Shown here in pieces: positions 41,818 to 50,545 of a stretch of 64,000 nt of DNA. The translations under genes and the position numbers were made by a program. The notes below the pieces were generated by a model. That model saw nothing but the letters and a program-made list of their open reading frames with translations, did no database searches and was not told the origin of the DNA. Position 1 is the stretch's first letter. Each line of letters begins with the position of its first letter. The stretch is from Pseudonocardia hierapolitana (GTDB lineage Bacteria; Actinomycetota; Actinomycetes; Mycobacteriales; Pseudonocardiaceae): positions 3,348,001 through 3,412,000 of the forward strand of contig NZ_VIWU01000001.1 in NCBI RefSeq assembly GCF_007994075.1, given 5' to 3'.

Positions 41818-44718
41818 GTGCTCTCACGGTCGGCTCCCGGCCTGCGCCGGGCCGCCGGCCCGCTCGGACTGCTCGCGGTGCTCGCGGCGGTGGCGTTCCC
41901 GCTCGCTCCGGTCGAGCAGCCCGAGGCCGTCTACTCCTGGACCGCGGCGGAAGGCGACGCCGCGATCCCGCTGCTGCCCTACCAGCCCGTCGAGCTGACC
42001 GCCGAGACGAGCTGCTCGGCCGCTCGGGAGGCCGCTCCCGGCCAGGTGCTGCTGTCCACGGTGCCGCAGCGGCCGGACGTGGCGGGCGAGCCCCTGCGCG
42101 GCCTGCGGCTCACAGCGGACGGCGGGGCGCTGCGGGTCGAGAGCGCCGGTGTCGATCTCGGCACGGCGGAGCTGCCGGGCGGCGACTGCACGCTGTCGGT
42201 CGTCTCCGACCCGGCCCGCACGTCCGTCCTCGTCGACGGCGCGCCTGCGCTCGTGCGGGACGGCGACGTGCGGCCCGACGTCGCGGGCGCGTTCTCCGAG
42301 GTCCGCTCCGGGGTCGCGCTGCGCCTGACCACCGACACCCGCTTCGAGACGAGGATCTCCCCGCTGAAGGCCGCGATCGGCGTGCTCGGCGGGCTCGCGC
42401 TGCTCGGCATGCTGGTGGTGCTGCACCGGATCGATCGCACGCGGCGCGTCCGGCTGCTCCCCCGGCACTGGTGGCGGCCCCGGCCGGTGGACGGCGCCGT
42501 CGCCGCCGTGCTCGGGGTGTGGTGGGCCATCGGGGCGATCACGGTGGACGACGGCTACATCGCGGGCATCGTGCGCAGCACCGGCAGCAACGGCTTCGTG
42601 GGCAACGCCTACCGCTGGCTGAACGCGCCGGAAGCGCCGTTCAGCTGGTTCTACGACCTCTACCACCTGTGGTCCCTCGTCTCGTCCTCGACGCCGTGGA
42701 TGCGCCTGCCGTCCACGGCGCTGGGGCTGCTCTGCTGGTGGCTGCTCTCCCGGCTGACGCTGCCCCGGCTCGGCCGGTTCGCGACCCGGCGCTGGGTATC
42801 GTGGATCGCCGCGCTGGCGTTCGCCGCCTGGTGGATCCCGTTCGGCCTCGGGCTGCGGCCCGAACCGTGGGTCGCGGTGGGTGCGCTCGCGGTGTACCTC
42901 GCCGTGGAGCGCGCCCTCGCGACGGCGCGCCTGCTGCCCCTCGCCGTCGGGCTCGTGCTGGCCGGTGCGACGACCGCGCTGACGCCGGGCGGGCTGCTCG
43001 CCTTCACCCCGTTCCTCGCCGCGGGACGCTCCCTGCTGGCGCAGCTGCGCGCCCGGCGCGACCTGCGCCCGCTGCCGCTGCTCGCCGTGCTGGCGGCCGC
43101 CGCGGCGTCGGCGGTGTTCCTGATGGTCCCCGACCAGAGCCTCGCCGGGATGCTGGAGGCCGTCCGGGTGCGCACCGCCGTCGGCGGCGGCCAACCGTGG
43201 TTCGAGGAGACCGATCGGTACCGTCGCCTGCTCGACTGGACGTTCCAGGGCTCGATCGGCCGCCGGGCCGCGGTGCTGGGCACGCTGCTCGCGGCCGTGG
43301 GCGTGCTGTGGTCGCTCGGGCGCACCGCCACCGGGATCGCAACCGGCCCGGCCCGGCGGCTCGTCGTCGGGCTCCTGCTGAGCATGGCGACCTTGGCGCT
43401 GGCGCCGACGAAGTGGACCCAGCACTTCGGCGATCTCGCCGGCTACGGCGCCGCCGTGCTCGTGCTGGGCGCGGCGGTGGGGTCGGCGCCGCTGCGGGCC
43501 CGGCCGCGTGCGTTCGTCGCAGGGCTGGCCGCCACCACCGTCGTCACCGCGATCGTCCTGGCGGCCTACAACCTCTGGCCCTACCAGGGTGCGTGGTTCA
43601 CCCCCACGTTCAGCACCATCGCTCCCCGCATCCTCGACGTCCCGCTCGCCACGATCGCACTCGTGGCCGGCGCCGCGCTCGTCGTTCCCCTGTTGGCGCG
43701 GTGGACGTGGCAGCGGGCGGGTGGCGAGCCAGAGAGCCCGCTGCCCCGCAGGCTGCCTGCGCCCGCGCCCGTCCTCGCCGTCGTGCTCGCCGGCGTGCTC
43801 GCACTGCAGGTGCTCACCGTCGTGCGGGTGGCGGTGACCCACCGCGACAGCTACACCCCCGCCTCGGACACGATCTCCACGCTGCGCGGCAGGCCGTGCG
43901 GGCTGCAGGAGCGGCTGTCGGTGGAGACGGACCCCGCGGCCGGGCTGCTGCCCGTCGCCGACGGCCCGCCCGGCACGACGGTCTCGGTCGAGACGGTCCC
44001 GGTCGACGTCGGTGGGCGCCTCGTGCCGGGGGTGGCCGTGGCCGGCCGGAGCACCACACCGTGGCTCACGCTCACCCCCGAGCAGCGGACGCAGGCCCTC
44101 CCCGTCGTCGTCACGACGTCCGGGACGCTGCAGGCGGACGACGGGCTGTTCCTCGAGTTCGGCGACGGAACGCGCGTGCTCGAACGCAGGCGCATCGCGC
44201 CGGAACTGCCGGCCCGGGACGACGTCCGGGAGCTCGCGCCCGCCGCGGCCACGACGGTGCGGCTCGCCGTCGACGCGCCGGACACCGCCCGCGCCGTGGC
44301 GACGCTGCCGCGGTCGCCGCGGCTGACCCCGATGACGGAGCTCCTGCCACCGGTGCGCAGCGCGCTCCTCGACTGGCCGGTGGCGTTCCTGTTCCCCTGC
44401 CTCTCCCCCGAGCCGCTGCCGGTGGGCACCGCGGCACTCCCGGAGTGGCGCGTGGGCCCGCCGATGGACAACACGGAGACACACATCACCTATCAGCCCG
44501 AGTACGGCGGACCCTTCGTCGCACCACGGCTGCTGATCACCGAACGGCGGATGCCCACCTATCTCGCCGGTGATCCACTCCGGGACGCGGTACAGCTCTA
44601 CCGCTGGGTACCGACGCAGCCACTCGCGCGTCCCGAGCCGGTGGTCACCTGGCATACCGTGACAGGCTGGCAGCAGGACGGTCACCCGCGGGTGCCGGGG
44701 ATCGACCCGGTCGGGTGA
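41818..44718 (+). CDS. Arabinosyltransferase of the Emb family
   Basis: 966 residues (mycobacterial Emb proteins are near 1100). A single N-terminal helix is followed by an extracytoplasmic region (residues 35-170), then a GT-C membrane domain with the Asp-Asp pair in AITVDDGYIAGIV (residues 243-247), and a C-terminal extracytoplasmic carbohydrate-binding region (about 660-966) with QPEYGGPFVAPRLLITERRM. It adds arabinofuranose from decaprenyl-phosphoryl-arabinose to arabinan. Only one Emb is present, as in corynebacteria, so EmbA/B/C specialisation cannot be assigned. A glfT2-like gene follows. Confidence 0.92.
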   Translation: MLSRSAPGLRRAAGPLGLLAVLAAVAFPLAPVEQPEAVYSWTAAEGDAAIPLLPYQPVELTAETSCSAAREAAPGQVLLSTVPQRPDVAGEPLRGLRLTADGGALRVESAGVDLGTAELPGGDCTLSVVSDPARTSVLVDGAPALVRDGDVRPDVAGAFSEVRSGVALRLTTDTRFETRISPLKAAIGVLGGLALLGMLVVLHRIDRTRRVRLLPRHWWRPRPVDGAVAAVLGVWWAIGAITVDDGYIAGIVRSTGSNGFVGNAYRWLNAPEAPFSWFYDLYHLWSLVSSSTPWMRLPSTALGLLCWWLLSRLTLPRLGRFATRRWVSWIAALAFAAWWIPFGLGLRPEPWVAVGALAVYLAVERALATARLLPLAVGLVLAGATTALTPGGLLAFTPFLAAGRSLLAQLRARRDLRPLPLLAVLAAAAASAVFLMVPDQSLAGMLEAVRVRTAVGGGQPWFEETDRYRRLLDWTFQGSIGRRAAVLGTLLAAVGVLWSLGRTATGIATGPARRLVVGLLLSMATLALAPTKWTQHFGDLAGYGAAVLVLGAAVGSAPLRARPRAFVAGLAATTVVTAIVLAAYNLWPYQGAWFTPTFSTIAPRILDVPLATIALVAGAALVVPLLARWTWQRAGGEPESPLPRRLPAPAPVLAVVLAGVLALQVLTVVRVAVTHRDSYTPASDTISTLRGRPCGLQERLSVETDPAAGLLPVADGPPGTTVSVETVPVDVGGRLVPGVAVAGRSTTPWLTLTPEQRTQALPVVVTTSGTLQADDGLFLEFGDGTRVLERRRIAPELPARDDVRELAPAAATTVRLAVDAPDTARAVATLPRSPRLTPMTELLPPVRSALLDWPVAFLFPCLSPEPLPVGTAALPEWRVGPPMDNTETHITYQPEYGGPFVAPRLLITERRMPTYLAGDPLRDAVQLYRWVPTQPLARPEPVVTWHTVTGWQQDGHPRVPGIDPVG

Positions 44719-44800
44719 CCCCCCGGACCGGGGCTCGCGCCGGACGGCCCCCACAATGACCCCGGAAAGGGCACCTGACGACCGGAGGACGGCCGCGCGC

Positions 44801-46717
44801 ATGCTTCGCACATCGGACAGCACGGATCGGGCCAACCCGCCCGCGACGGAGGAGCACCCGGAGCGGCGGGCCGACCGGACCTCGGCCCGCCTGCTGGCGC
44901 AGCGCGGGCTGTTCTTCGGGCCGTCCGCCCTCGTGCCCGAGGACCTGTACTCGAGGGTCGAGCGGGGCACGGCCCGCCGCGAGCGGGACCGGGTGGCGCT
45001 CGCCCCCGGCTCGCTGGTGAGCACCAACACCTACTTCGGCCGCTTCCACGCCACCTACTGGCAGCGCTGGACCGACATCGGCGAGGTCGAGGTCTCGGCC
45101 GTGGCCACCGGCACCGGCAGGCTGAAGTTGATGGCGTCGGACACCAACAAGGTGTGGCGGATCGTCGCGGCCGTCGACGTGCGGGACGGCGAGGCCGTCC
45201 CGGTGCGCCTCGTCGGCCCCGTCGACCGGTTCGTCGACGGCGGCGGCATGTGGCTCGAGATCACCACGGAGACCGGCGAGCTCACCGTCTCCGACGTGCG
45301 TTGGACCGTGGCCGCCACCCGCCCGGTGCCGCCCACGGACATCGCCATCACCACCCACAACCGCGTCGACGACTGCCTCAACACCCTGCAGGCGCTCGCC
45401 CGCGACCCCGAGGCGTTCGAGCGCATCCGCACGGTGCACGTCGCCGACCAGGGCAGCGACCCCATCGAGTCGCGCGAGCGGTTCGGCGACATCGCCGCCG
45501 CGCTCGGCGAGCACCTGAAGTACGTCCGCCAGCCCAACCTCGGTGGTGCGGGCGGCTTCGCCCGCGGCATGCTCCACGCCACCGAGGGCGCGCCCGACGA
45601 GCAGGCGGACGTCCTGCTCATGGACGACGACGTGCACCTGGAGCCGGAGCTCCTCGTGCGGCTCACGGCGTTCGCGGCCAGCACGCGGCACCCGATGATC
45701 GTCGGCGCGCAGATGCTCAACCTGCTGCACCCCGGCCACCTGCACATCTCGGCCGAGTACGCCGACCCCGAGGTGCTGCTGATGGGGCTGAAGATGCCCG
45801 GCGCCCTCCGCGAGGCCTACCTCCTGGGTCTGGACGACCGGCAGCTGCCGGTCAACCAGGAGCGCCGCGTCGACACCGAGTACAACGGCTGGTGGTCCTG
45901 CCTGATCCCGGCCGCGGTCATCCGCGCGATCGGCTACCCGCTGCCGCTGTTCCTGCAGTGGGACGACATCGAGTACGGCTACCGGGCCCGCGCGAACGGG
46001 TTCCCCACCGTCTCCCTCCCCGGTGCCGGCGTGTGGCACGCCGACTTCGGGTGGAAGGACGGCGACGAGTGGCAGCGCTACTTCACCATCCGCAACGGCC
46101 TGATCATGGCCGCGCTGCACAGCGGCTTCTCGATCCGCCGGATCACCGGGCGGCTCACGGAGCTGGTGTCCCACCAGCTCGTGGCCATGCAGTACGGGAT
46201 GACGGCCACGCTCCTGCAGGCCGTCGAGGACTTCCTGGACGGCCCGGAGGTCCTCTGGGACGGCTCGGCAGGCGCACTCGCGCGGGTTCGCGAGATCCGG
46301 AAGGCCTACCCGGAGACCGTGATGCACCCGATGTCCGAGGCGGGCGGTGAGTTCCACGACCGGCCGGTGATCCGGGCGGCGAACGAGCCCGGCTCCGAGA
46401 CCCTCACGTTCCTGAAGCGAGCCGCCTACCACCTGACCGGCCGCTCGGCGTACCGCACCGGCGCCGTCCCCGCGGGCGACGCGCACTGGTGGCACGTCTC
46501 CCTGTTCGAGCGCGCGATCGTCACGGACATGTCCGAGCAGGGCTTCCGGGTCCGCATTCGCGACAGGCAGACGGCCCTCCAGCTCGGCAAGCGCGCGGCG
46601 CTCCTCCTGCGCCGCTTCGTGCGCGAGGCGCCCGCGGTGGCCGGACGCTACCGGGCGGAGCTGGGGCGGCTGTCCAGCCGGGAGAACTGGGAACGGCTCT
46701 ACGAGCTGAAGAACTGA
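44801..46717 (+). CDS. GlfT2-like galactofuranosyltransferase paralogue
   Basis: 638 residues, nearly the length of GlfT2 (637 in M. tuberculosis). N-terminal beta-sandwich (YFGRFHATYWQRWTDIGEVE), then GT2 domain: AITTHNRVDDCLNTLQALAR, LGGAGGFARGMLHA, the metal motif DDD at 275-277, WDD at 387-389 in LQWDDIEYGYRARANG, and the base-region GVWHADFGWKDGDEWQRYF. Catalytic residues are intact, but sequence details (DIEYG against D-A/D-YG) differ from the true GlfT2 at 46779. It lies just downstream of emb. It may add galactofuranose in another linkage or on another acceptor. ATG chosen with GGAGG about 12 bases upstream. Confidence 0.85.
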   Translation: MLRTSDSTDRANPPATEEHPERRADRTSARLLAQRGLFFGPSALVPEDLYSRVERGTARRERDRVALAPGSLVSTNTYFGRFHATYWQRWTDIGEVEVSAVATGTGRLKLMASDTNKVWRIVAAVDVRDGEAVPVRLVGPVDRFVDGGGMWLEITTETGELTVSDVRWTVAATRPVPPTDIAITTHNRVDDCLNTLQALARDPEAFERIRTVHVADQGSDPIESRERFGDIAAALGEHLKYVRQPNLGGAGGFARGMLHATEGAPDEQADVLLMDDDVHLEPELLVRLTAFAASTRHPMIVGAQMLNLLHPGHLHISAEYADPEVLLMGLKMPGALREAYLLGLDDRQLPVNQERRVDTEYNGWWSCLIPAAVIRAIGYPLPLFLQWDDIEYGYRARANGFPTVSLPGAGVWHADFGWKDGDEWQRYFTIRNGLIMAALHSGFSIRRITGRLTELVSHQLVAMQYGMTATLLQAVEDFLDGPEVLWDGSAGALARVREIRKAYPETVMHPMSEAGGEFHDRPVIRAANEPGSETLTFLKRAAYHLTGRSAYRTGAVPAGDAHWWHVSLFERAIVTDMSEQGFRVRIRDRQTALQLGKRAALLLRRFVREAPAVAGRYRAELGRLSSRENWERLYELKN

Positions 46718-46733
46718 CGACAGGGCATCAGCC

Positions 46734-46773
46734 CCTGGCGAGTGGGTAGGAGTGCTCGTACCCACTCGCCAGG
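46734..46773. terminator. Bidirectional terminator hairpin between the two glfT2-like genes
   Basis: 15-bp perfect arms at 46734-46748 (CCTGGCGAGTGGGTA) and 46759-46773 with a 10-base loop. It fills the 61-base gap between two convergent stop codons and can serve both transcripts. Confidence 0.75.
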
Positions 46774-46778
46774 CACGC

Positions 46779-48836
46779 TCAGTTCTTCCGGTCGAACACC
46801 TCACGGGCCCACGCCTCGCGGCTGGTGAGCTCGGGCAGCGCGGCGCGGTAGCGGCGCTGCAGGTCGGGCCACGCCTTCGCCACGTGGCGGTACTCCCTCA
46901 CCGCGCTCCTGAGCATGGACCGGAACAGCGCCGGGTCGCGGCGGCGGAAGGTGACCCCCCGCCCGTCCGGAGTGGCGACGGTGGCGGAGTCGAGCCGGGA
47001 GAGCACGAACCACTGCGCGTGCCGGGCCGGCACGTTGCGCTGGGGCACCACCTGGTGGCCGGGGTCGGGGGTGCGCAGGTTGTGCAGCACGCCCCGCGCG
47101 AGGCCCTTCACGGCCGCGACCTTGCCGGACGGCGGCTCCGGGAACACCTGGGCGGACAGCGCGTCGAGGTCGGACAGCGGCACCTGCGTGGCCGAGTCGA
47201 GCGGCCTGCCGTCGTCGTACTCGGCGCGCTTCGCGCGGATCTCCCCGAGCACCGTCGGCAGCTTCGGGAACAGGTGCTCTGGGCCGGCCAGGAAATCGCG
47301 CAGCGCCATCTCCTGCAGCGCCACCGCCGAGTACTCCAGGAGCAGCAGGTGGCGCAGCGTGCGCTTGAGCGTGTCGCGCAGCAACGCGGTGGGGTTGTCG
47401 GGCCCGTGCAGCGCGGCCGCGACGAACCGGTTGCGGTAGTGGAAGTAGGCCTGCCAGTCGCTCGTGTCGTCCTTCTCGAGGAACGACATGTGCCAGATCC
47501 CGATGCCGGGCACGGTGGCCGTGCGGTAGCCCTTCGCCCGGGCGCGCAGGCCGTACTCGGCGTCGTCCCACTTGATGAACAGCGGCAGCGGCATGCCGAC
47601 GTCCTCCGCGACGACACGCGGGATCAGGCAGGTCCACCAGGCGTTGTAGTCGACATCGGTGCGGCGGTGCAGCCACGGGGTCTGGCGCAGGGGCTGCTCG
47701 GCCAGGTCGTGGTGCGGCTCCGTGCCGGGCGCGTTGCGCCACAGGAACGTGCCCCGGTCGACGACCTCGCCCATCGTCGAGAGCTGAGACCGGGCCTGCA
47801 GCGACAGCATCTGCCCGCCGACGAGCATCGGTGAGCGGGCGTAGCGGGAGAAGGCGACGGCCCGCAGCACCGAGTCCGGCTCGAGCAGGATGTCGTCGTC
47901 CATGTAGAGGATCTGCTCGCAGTCGGTGTGCTCGAGCGCCTCGTACATGATCCGCGCGTAACCCCCGGACCCACCGAGGTTGGGCTGGTCGATGATCTTC
48001 AGCCTGTCCCCCAGGGCGGCGGCGGCCTGCTCGAAGCCCGGCTCGTCGCGCACCTTCTTCGTGCCCTGGTCCGGGATGATCACCGCGGTGATCGCCTCGC
48101 GCACGAGCGGGTCCTCGCCCAGTGCGGTGAGGGTGGCCACGCAGTCGCCCGGGCGGTTGAACGTGGGCGTGCCCACCGCAACCGCGGCCCGGCCCGACGG
48201 CTCGTCGGCGGCGTACCAGCCACCGGCGTGCAGGGTGAGCTCGCCCTCGTCGGTGGTGAGGTCGAACCAGTACCAGCCGCCGTCCTCGAACGGCCGCAGG
48301 TCGAGCGGCATGTCGAGCTCCTGGCGGCCCGACACCACGACACCGCGCTCGAAGATGGTGGAGCCGTCGGACTTGGTGCGGTAGACGTCCACCCGGCCGT
48401 CACCCTGGAGGGACAGCTTCAGGTGCACCTCGGTGAGCCGGCTCCAGCGCCGCCAGTACCCGGCCGCGAACGCGTTGAAGTAGGCGGCGAAGGAGACCTC
48501 GCTCTGCTCCGGCACCACCGCCGACGTCCGTGACGTGGCGCGCAACCGGCGGGCGCTGAGTGTCGAGCCGCCGAGGCTGACCTTCTTCGGAACCGCACCG
48601 CCTGCGACGTCCGGCACCGTCGCGAGCCGGATCCCCGTCCGCTCGTCGACGTAGAGCGCGCGGACGCTCATCGGATCGCCCGTACGGGGCAGGATCACCC
48701 GCTGCAAGAGGTGGCCCTCGGGCACGGGCGGCGTCGCACCACGGCGACGCGCCGGCTTGGGGCGGGGCGGCGTCTCGGAGATCGTCATCGAGGGTGGGTC
48801 CTGTGTCGTCGAGGGCCGGGGCACGTTTCCGTGCAT
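46779..48836 (-). CDS. glfT2: Galactofuranosyltransferase GlfT2
   Basis: 685 residues. Strong resemblance to mycobacterial GlfT2: LLQRVILPRTGDPMSVRALY, EVSFAAYFNAFAAGYWRRW, GRVDVYRTKSDGS, DQPNLGGSGGYARIMYEALE, the metal motif DDD at 313-315, IKWDDAEYGLRARAKGY with Asp424/Asp425, and GIWHMSF with the catalytic-region His. It polymerises alternating beta-1,5 and beta-1,6 galactofuranose at the membrane. The N-terminus is about 45 residues longer than usual; ATG 48788 (MTISETPP) is a plausible shorter start. TACCCT lies 12 nt before ATG 48836. In mycobacteria it follows glf; here about 8 kb of sulfur genes intervene. Confidence 0.95.
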   Translation of the reverse strand: MHGNVPRPSTTQDPPSMTISETPPRPKPARRRGATPPVPEGHLLQRVILPRTGDPMSVRALYVDERTGIRLATVPDVAGGAVPKKVSLGGSTLSARRLRATSRTSAVVPEQSEVSFAAYFNAFAAGYWRRWSRLTEVHLKLSLQGDGRVDVYRTKSDGSTIFERGVVVSGRQELDMPLDLRPFEDGGWYWFDLTTDEGELTLHAGGWYAADEPSGRAAVAVGTPTFNRPGDCVATLTALGEDPLVREAITAVIIPDQGTKKVRDEPGFEQAAAALGDRLKIIDQPNLGGSGGYARIMYEALEHTDCEQILYMDDDILLEPDSVLRAVAFSRYARSPMLVGGQMLSLQARSQLSTMGEVVDRGTFLWRNAPGTEPHHDLAEQPLRQTPWLHRRTDVDYNAWWTCLIPRVVAEDVGMPLPLFIKWDDAEYGLRARAKGYRTATVPGIGIWHMSFLEKDDTSDWQAYFHYRNRFVAAALHGPDNPTALLRDTLKRTLRHLLLLEYSAVALQEMALRDFLAGPEHLFPKLPTVLGEIRAKRAEYDDGRPLDSATQVPLSDLDALSAQVFPEPPSGKVAAVKGLARGVLHNLRTPDPGHQVVPQRNVPARHAQWFVLSRLDSATVATPDGRGVTFRRRDPALFRSMLRSAVREYRHVAKAWPDLQRRYRAALPELTSREAWAREVFDRKN

Positions 48837-48947
48837 GCTCTGCGCCCGAGGGTAGCGACGGCGCGACGGGCCGCTCGCCGCCGGGGCGCGGCTCCCGTGT
48901 GGCCCAGGTCATGGCGTCCCACCTGCGCGTCGGGGAGGATCGGCCGC

Positions 48948-49040
48948 ATGTCCCCGGCCGCGACGTTCCGGGCGCGACGCCACGTCGACCTCCGTCGGCA
49001 GGCGAGCGCGCTCTGTGCGGCCCCTGCCGCACGGGTCTGA
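48948..49040 (+). CDS. Putative cysteine-attenuator leader peptide
   Basis: 30 residues: MSPAATFRA, then RRHVDLRRQASALC, ending AAPAARV. The core matches the short 'putative leader peptide' group of actinobacteria (RRHVDL-x-R-x2-S-x2-C), which precede sulfur and cysteine metabolism genes. GGGGAGG lies upstream of the ATG, and GAGGAT ends 7 nt before it. It ends 60 bases before the ROK regulator that heads the sulfonate region. The presumed role is cis-regulation by ribosome pausing at the Cys codon; this is from family knowledge, not shown here. Confidence 0.75.
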   Translation: MSPAATFRARRHVDLRRQASALCAAPAARV

Positions 49041-49100
49041 CGCACTTCGGACGCCCGCGCGGCCACGCCGCCCGCACCTCGCTCGACGGCAGGGACGTCC

Positions 49101-50330
49101 ATGCCCACCACCCTCCTCCCGACCCCTCGTGACGGCGGCGCTCGGCAACCCGACACCGGCGACGGCCGGCGGAGCCAGAGCGCGGCCGCCGTTCTCCGCG
49201 CCGTGCTCGACCGGGGACCGGTCGCGCGCAGCACCGTCGGCAGGCTCACCGGCCTGAGCGCCGCTGCCGTGAGCCGCCAGCTCGCCGACCTCGCCGACCT
49301 CCGCCTCGTGCGCGAGCGGCCGGTCCGCGCACCGCGGCCGGCTGTCGGTCGCCCGCACGTACCGGTCGACGTGGACGTCCGCCACCACGTCGCCGCCGGC
49401 GTGCACATCGCGGTGCTGCACACCACGCTCGTCCTCATGGACCTGCGCGGGCGCGTCCTGGTCCAGGAGCGCGAGCCGCACGGCCCGGACCGGTCGGCGC
49501 CCGCCGTGCTCGCCGGCCTGGCCACGCGCACGGCCGAGTTCCTCGATGCGCACGCGGGCGGCCGCAGGCCGCTGGGCGTTGGCGTGGCCACCGGGGGCTG
49601 GGTGGATCCCGCCCGGGGTGTGGTGGTCCGCCACCGCGGGCTCGACTGGCGGGACGTCCCGGTGGGTGCGCTGCTCGGGCAGCGGCTGAGCCTGCCGGTG
49701 AGCGTGGACGGGCACGCCCGCGCTCTGGCACGGGCCGAACAGCTGTTCGGCGCCGAACGCGAGCGCGCGCGCTCGAGCCTCGTGCACCTGTTCGTCGGCA
49801 ACGTCGTCGACGCGGCCATCGCGACCGGCGGCTCCGTCCACGAGGGGCCGAACGCGGCCGCAGGGCACGTGAGCCACCTCCCGGTGGGCGGGGACGCGCC
49901 CTGCGCCTGCGGCCGCCGCGGCTGCCTCGCCGCCACGGCGGCGGAGCGGGCCGTCGCCGGTCGGGCCGTCGCCGACGGCCGGCTGCGCACACCCCGGTTC
50001 GCCGAGGTCCTCGCGGCGCTGGAGGCGGACGAGCGGTGGGCGGTGGACCTCCTCCGCGAGCGCGCACGGGCCGTCGGCCGCGCCGCCGCCCTGCTGCTCG
50101 ACGTGATCAACCCGGAGGTGCTGGTCGTGTGCGAGGCCGGGACGGCCCGCCGGCCCGAGCTGCTCGCCGACCTGCGTGCGGAGGTCGCTCACCACTCGCA
50201 CGGCGGCGGCGACGTGGCCCGCCGGGTGGTCGCCGGTTCGTTCGGCGCGCAGGCGCTCGGCGTGGCGGCCGGCTCCGTGGTGCTGCGTGAAACGTACGAA
50301 CGCCCCCTGGAACTAGCTGCGCGTATTTAA
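49101..50330 (+). CDS. ROK-family transcriptional regulator
   Basis: 409 residues. The N-terminal winged HTH (SAAAVLRAVLDRGPVARSTV, GRLTGLSAAAVSRQLADLAD) is joined to an actin-like ROK domain with the zinc motif CACGRRGCLAATA. The phosphate-loop region is less conserved than in sugar kinases, so regulation rather than phosphorylation is likely. It sits between two cysteine-type leader ORFs and directly ahead of the sulfonate genes. Usually ROK repressors sense sugars; a sulfonate-linked role would be unusual. ATG 49101 follows CAGGGAC. Confidence 0.9.
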   Translation: MPTTLLPTPRDGGARQPDTGDGRRSQSAAAVLRAVLDRGPVARSTVGRLTGLSAAAVSRQLADLADLRLVRERPVRAPRPAVGRPHVPVDVDVRHHVAAGVHIAVLHTTLVLMDLRGRVLVQEREPHGPDRSAPAVLAGLATRTAEFLDAHAGGRRPLGVGVATGGWVDPARGVVVRHRGLDWRDVPVGALLGQRLSLPVSVDGHARALARAEQLFGAERERARSSLVHLFVGNVVDAAIATGGSVHEGPNAAAGHVSHLPVGGDAPCACGRRGCLAATAAERAVAGRAVADGRLRTPRFAEVLAALEADERWAVDLLRERARAVGRAAALLLDVINPEVLVVCEAGTARRPELLADLRAEVAHHSHGGGDVARRVVAGSFGAQALGVAAGSVVLRETYERPLELAARI

Positions 50331-50383
50331 TTGCAGCCGTCCGAAAATTGACTTCGGCCGCCCGGCCACACACGATGGTCAGC

Positions 50384-50440
50384 ATGAGCGCGTGGGTTCT
50401 GAGCAGGGCATGTCGCCCCTGTTGCGCTTCCTGTCGCTGA
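50384..50440 (+). CDS. Cysteine-rich leader peptide upstream of the TauD-Ssu operon
   Basis: 18 residues: MSAWVLSRACRPCCASCR, four Cys in the last nine. CACGAT ends 7 nt before the ATG, consistent with a leaderless transcript. It ends 105 bases before tauD. Short leaderless poly-Cys ORFs are known cysteine-responsive attenuators in mycobacteria; this one heads a sulfur-scavenging operon. It is too short to be a product in itself, and its role in cis is inferred. Confidence 0.72.
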   Translation: MSAWVLSRACRPCCASCR

Positions 50441-50454
50441 TCGCGGCCCACTTC

Positions 50455-50482
50455 TCGAGAACTCTCTCGAACTGTCCGGACA
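50455..50482 (+). promoter_or_regulatory. Hairpins after the Cys leader (possible attenuator)
   Basis: A stem TCGAGA (50455-50460) with TCTCGA (50465-50470) and a palindrome TGTCCGGACA (50473-50482) lie between the leader stop and tauD. They could form alternative structures depending on ribosome position. Confidence 0.4.
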
Positions 50483-50545
50483 ATCTGTCCGGCAATGGTC
50501 CGCGCATTTTCTCCCGACGCTTTCCGAACCGATGAGAGGACCACC

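Noticed and set aside
41571..45030. 1000-residue plus-strand and 1068-residue minus-strand frames over emb
   Set aside because: Both are Arg/Pro/Gly-rich shadows of the emb gene, which shows clear Emb family sequence.
50495..50545. Longer TauD N-terminus from ATG 50495
   Set aside because: No ribosome binding site, and the extra residues do not resemble TauD; GTG 50546 has AGAGGA at good spacing.
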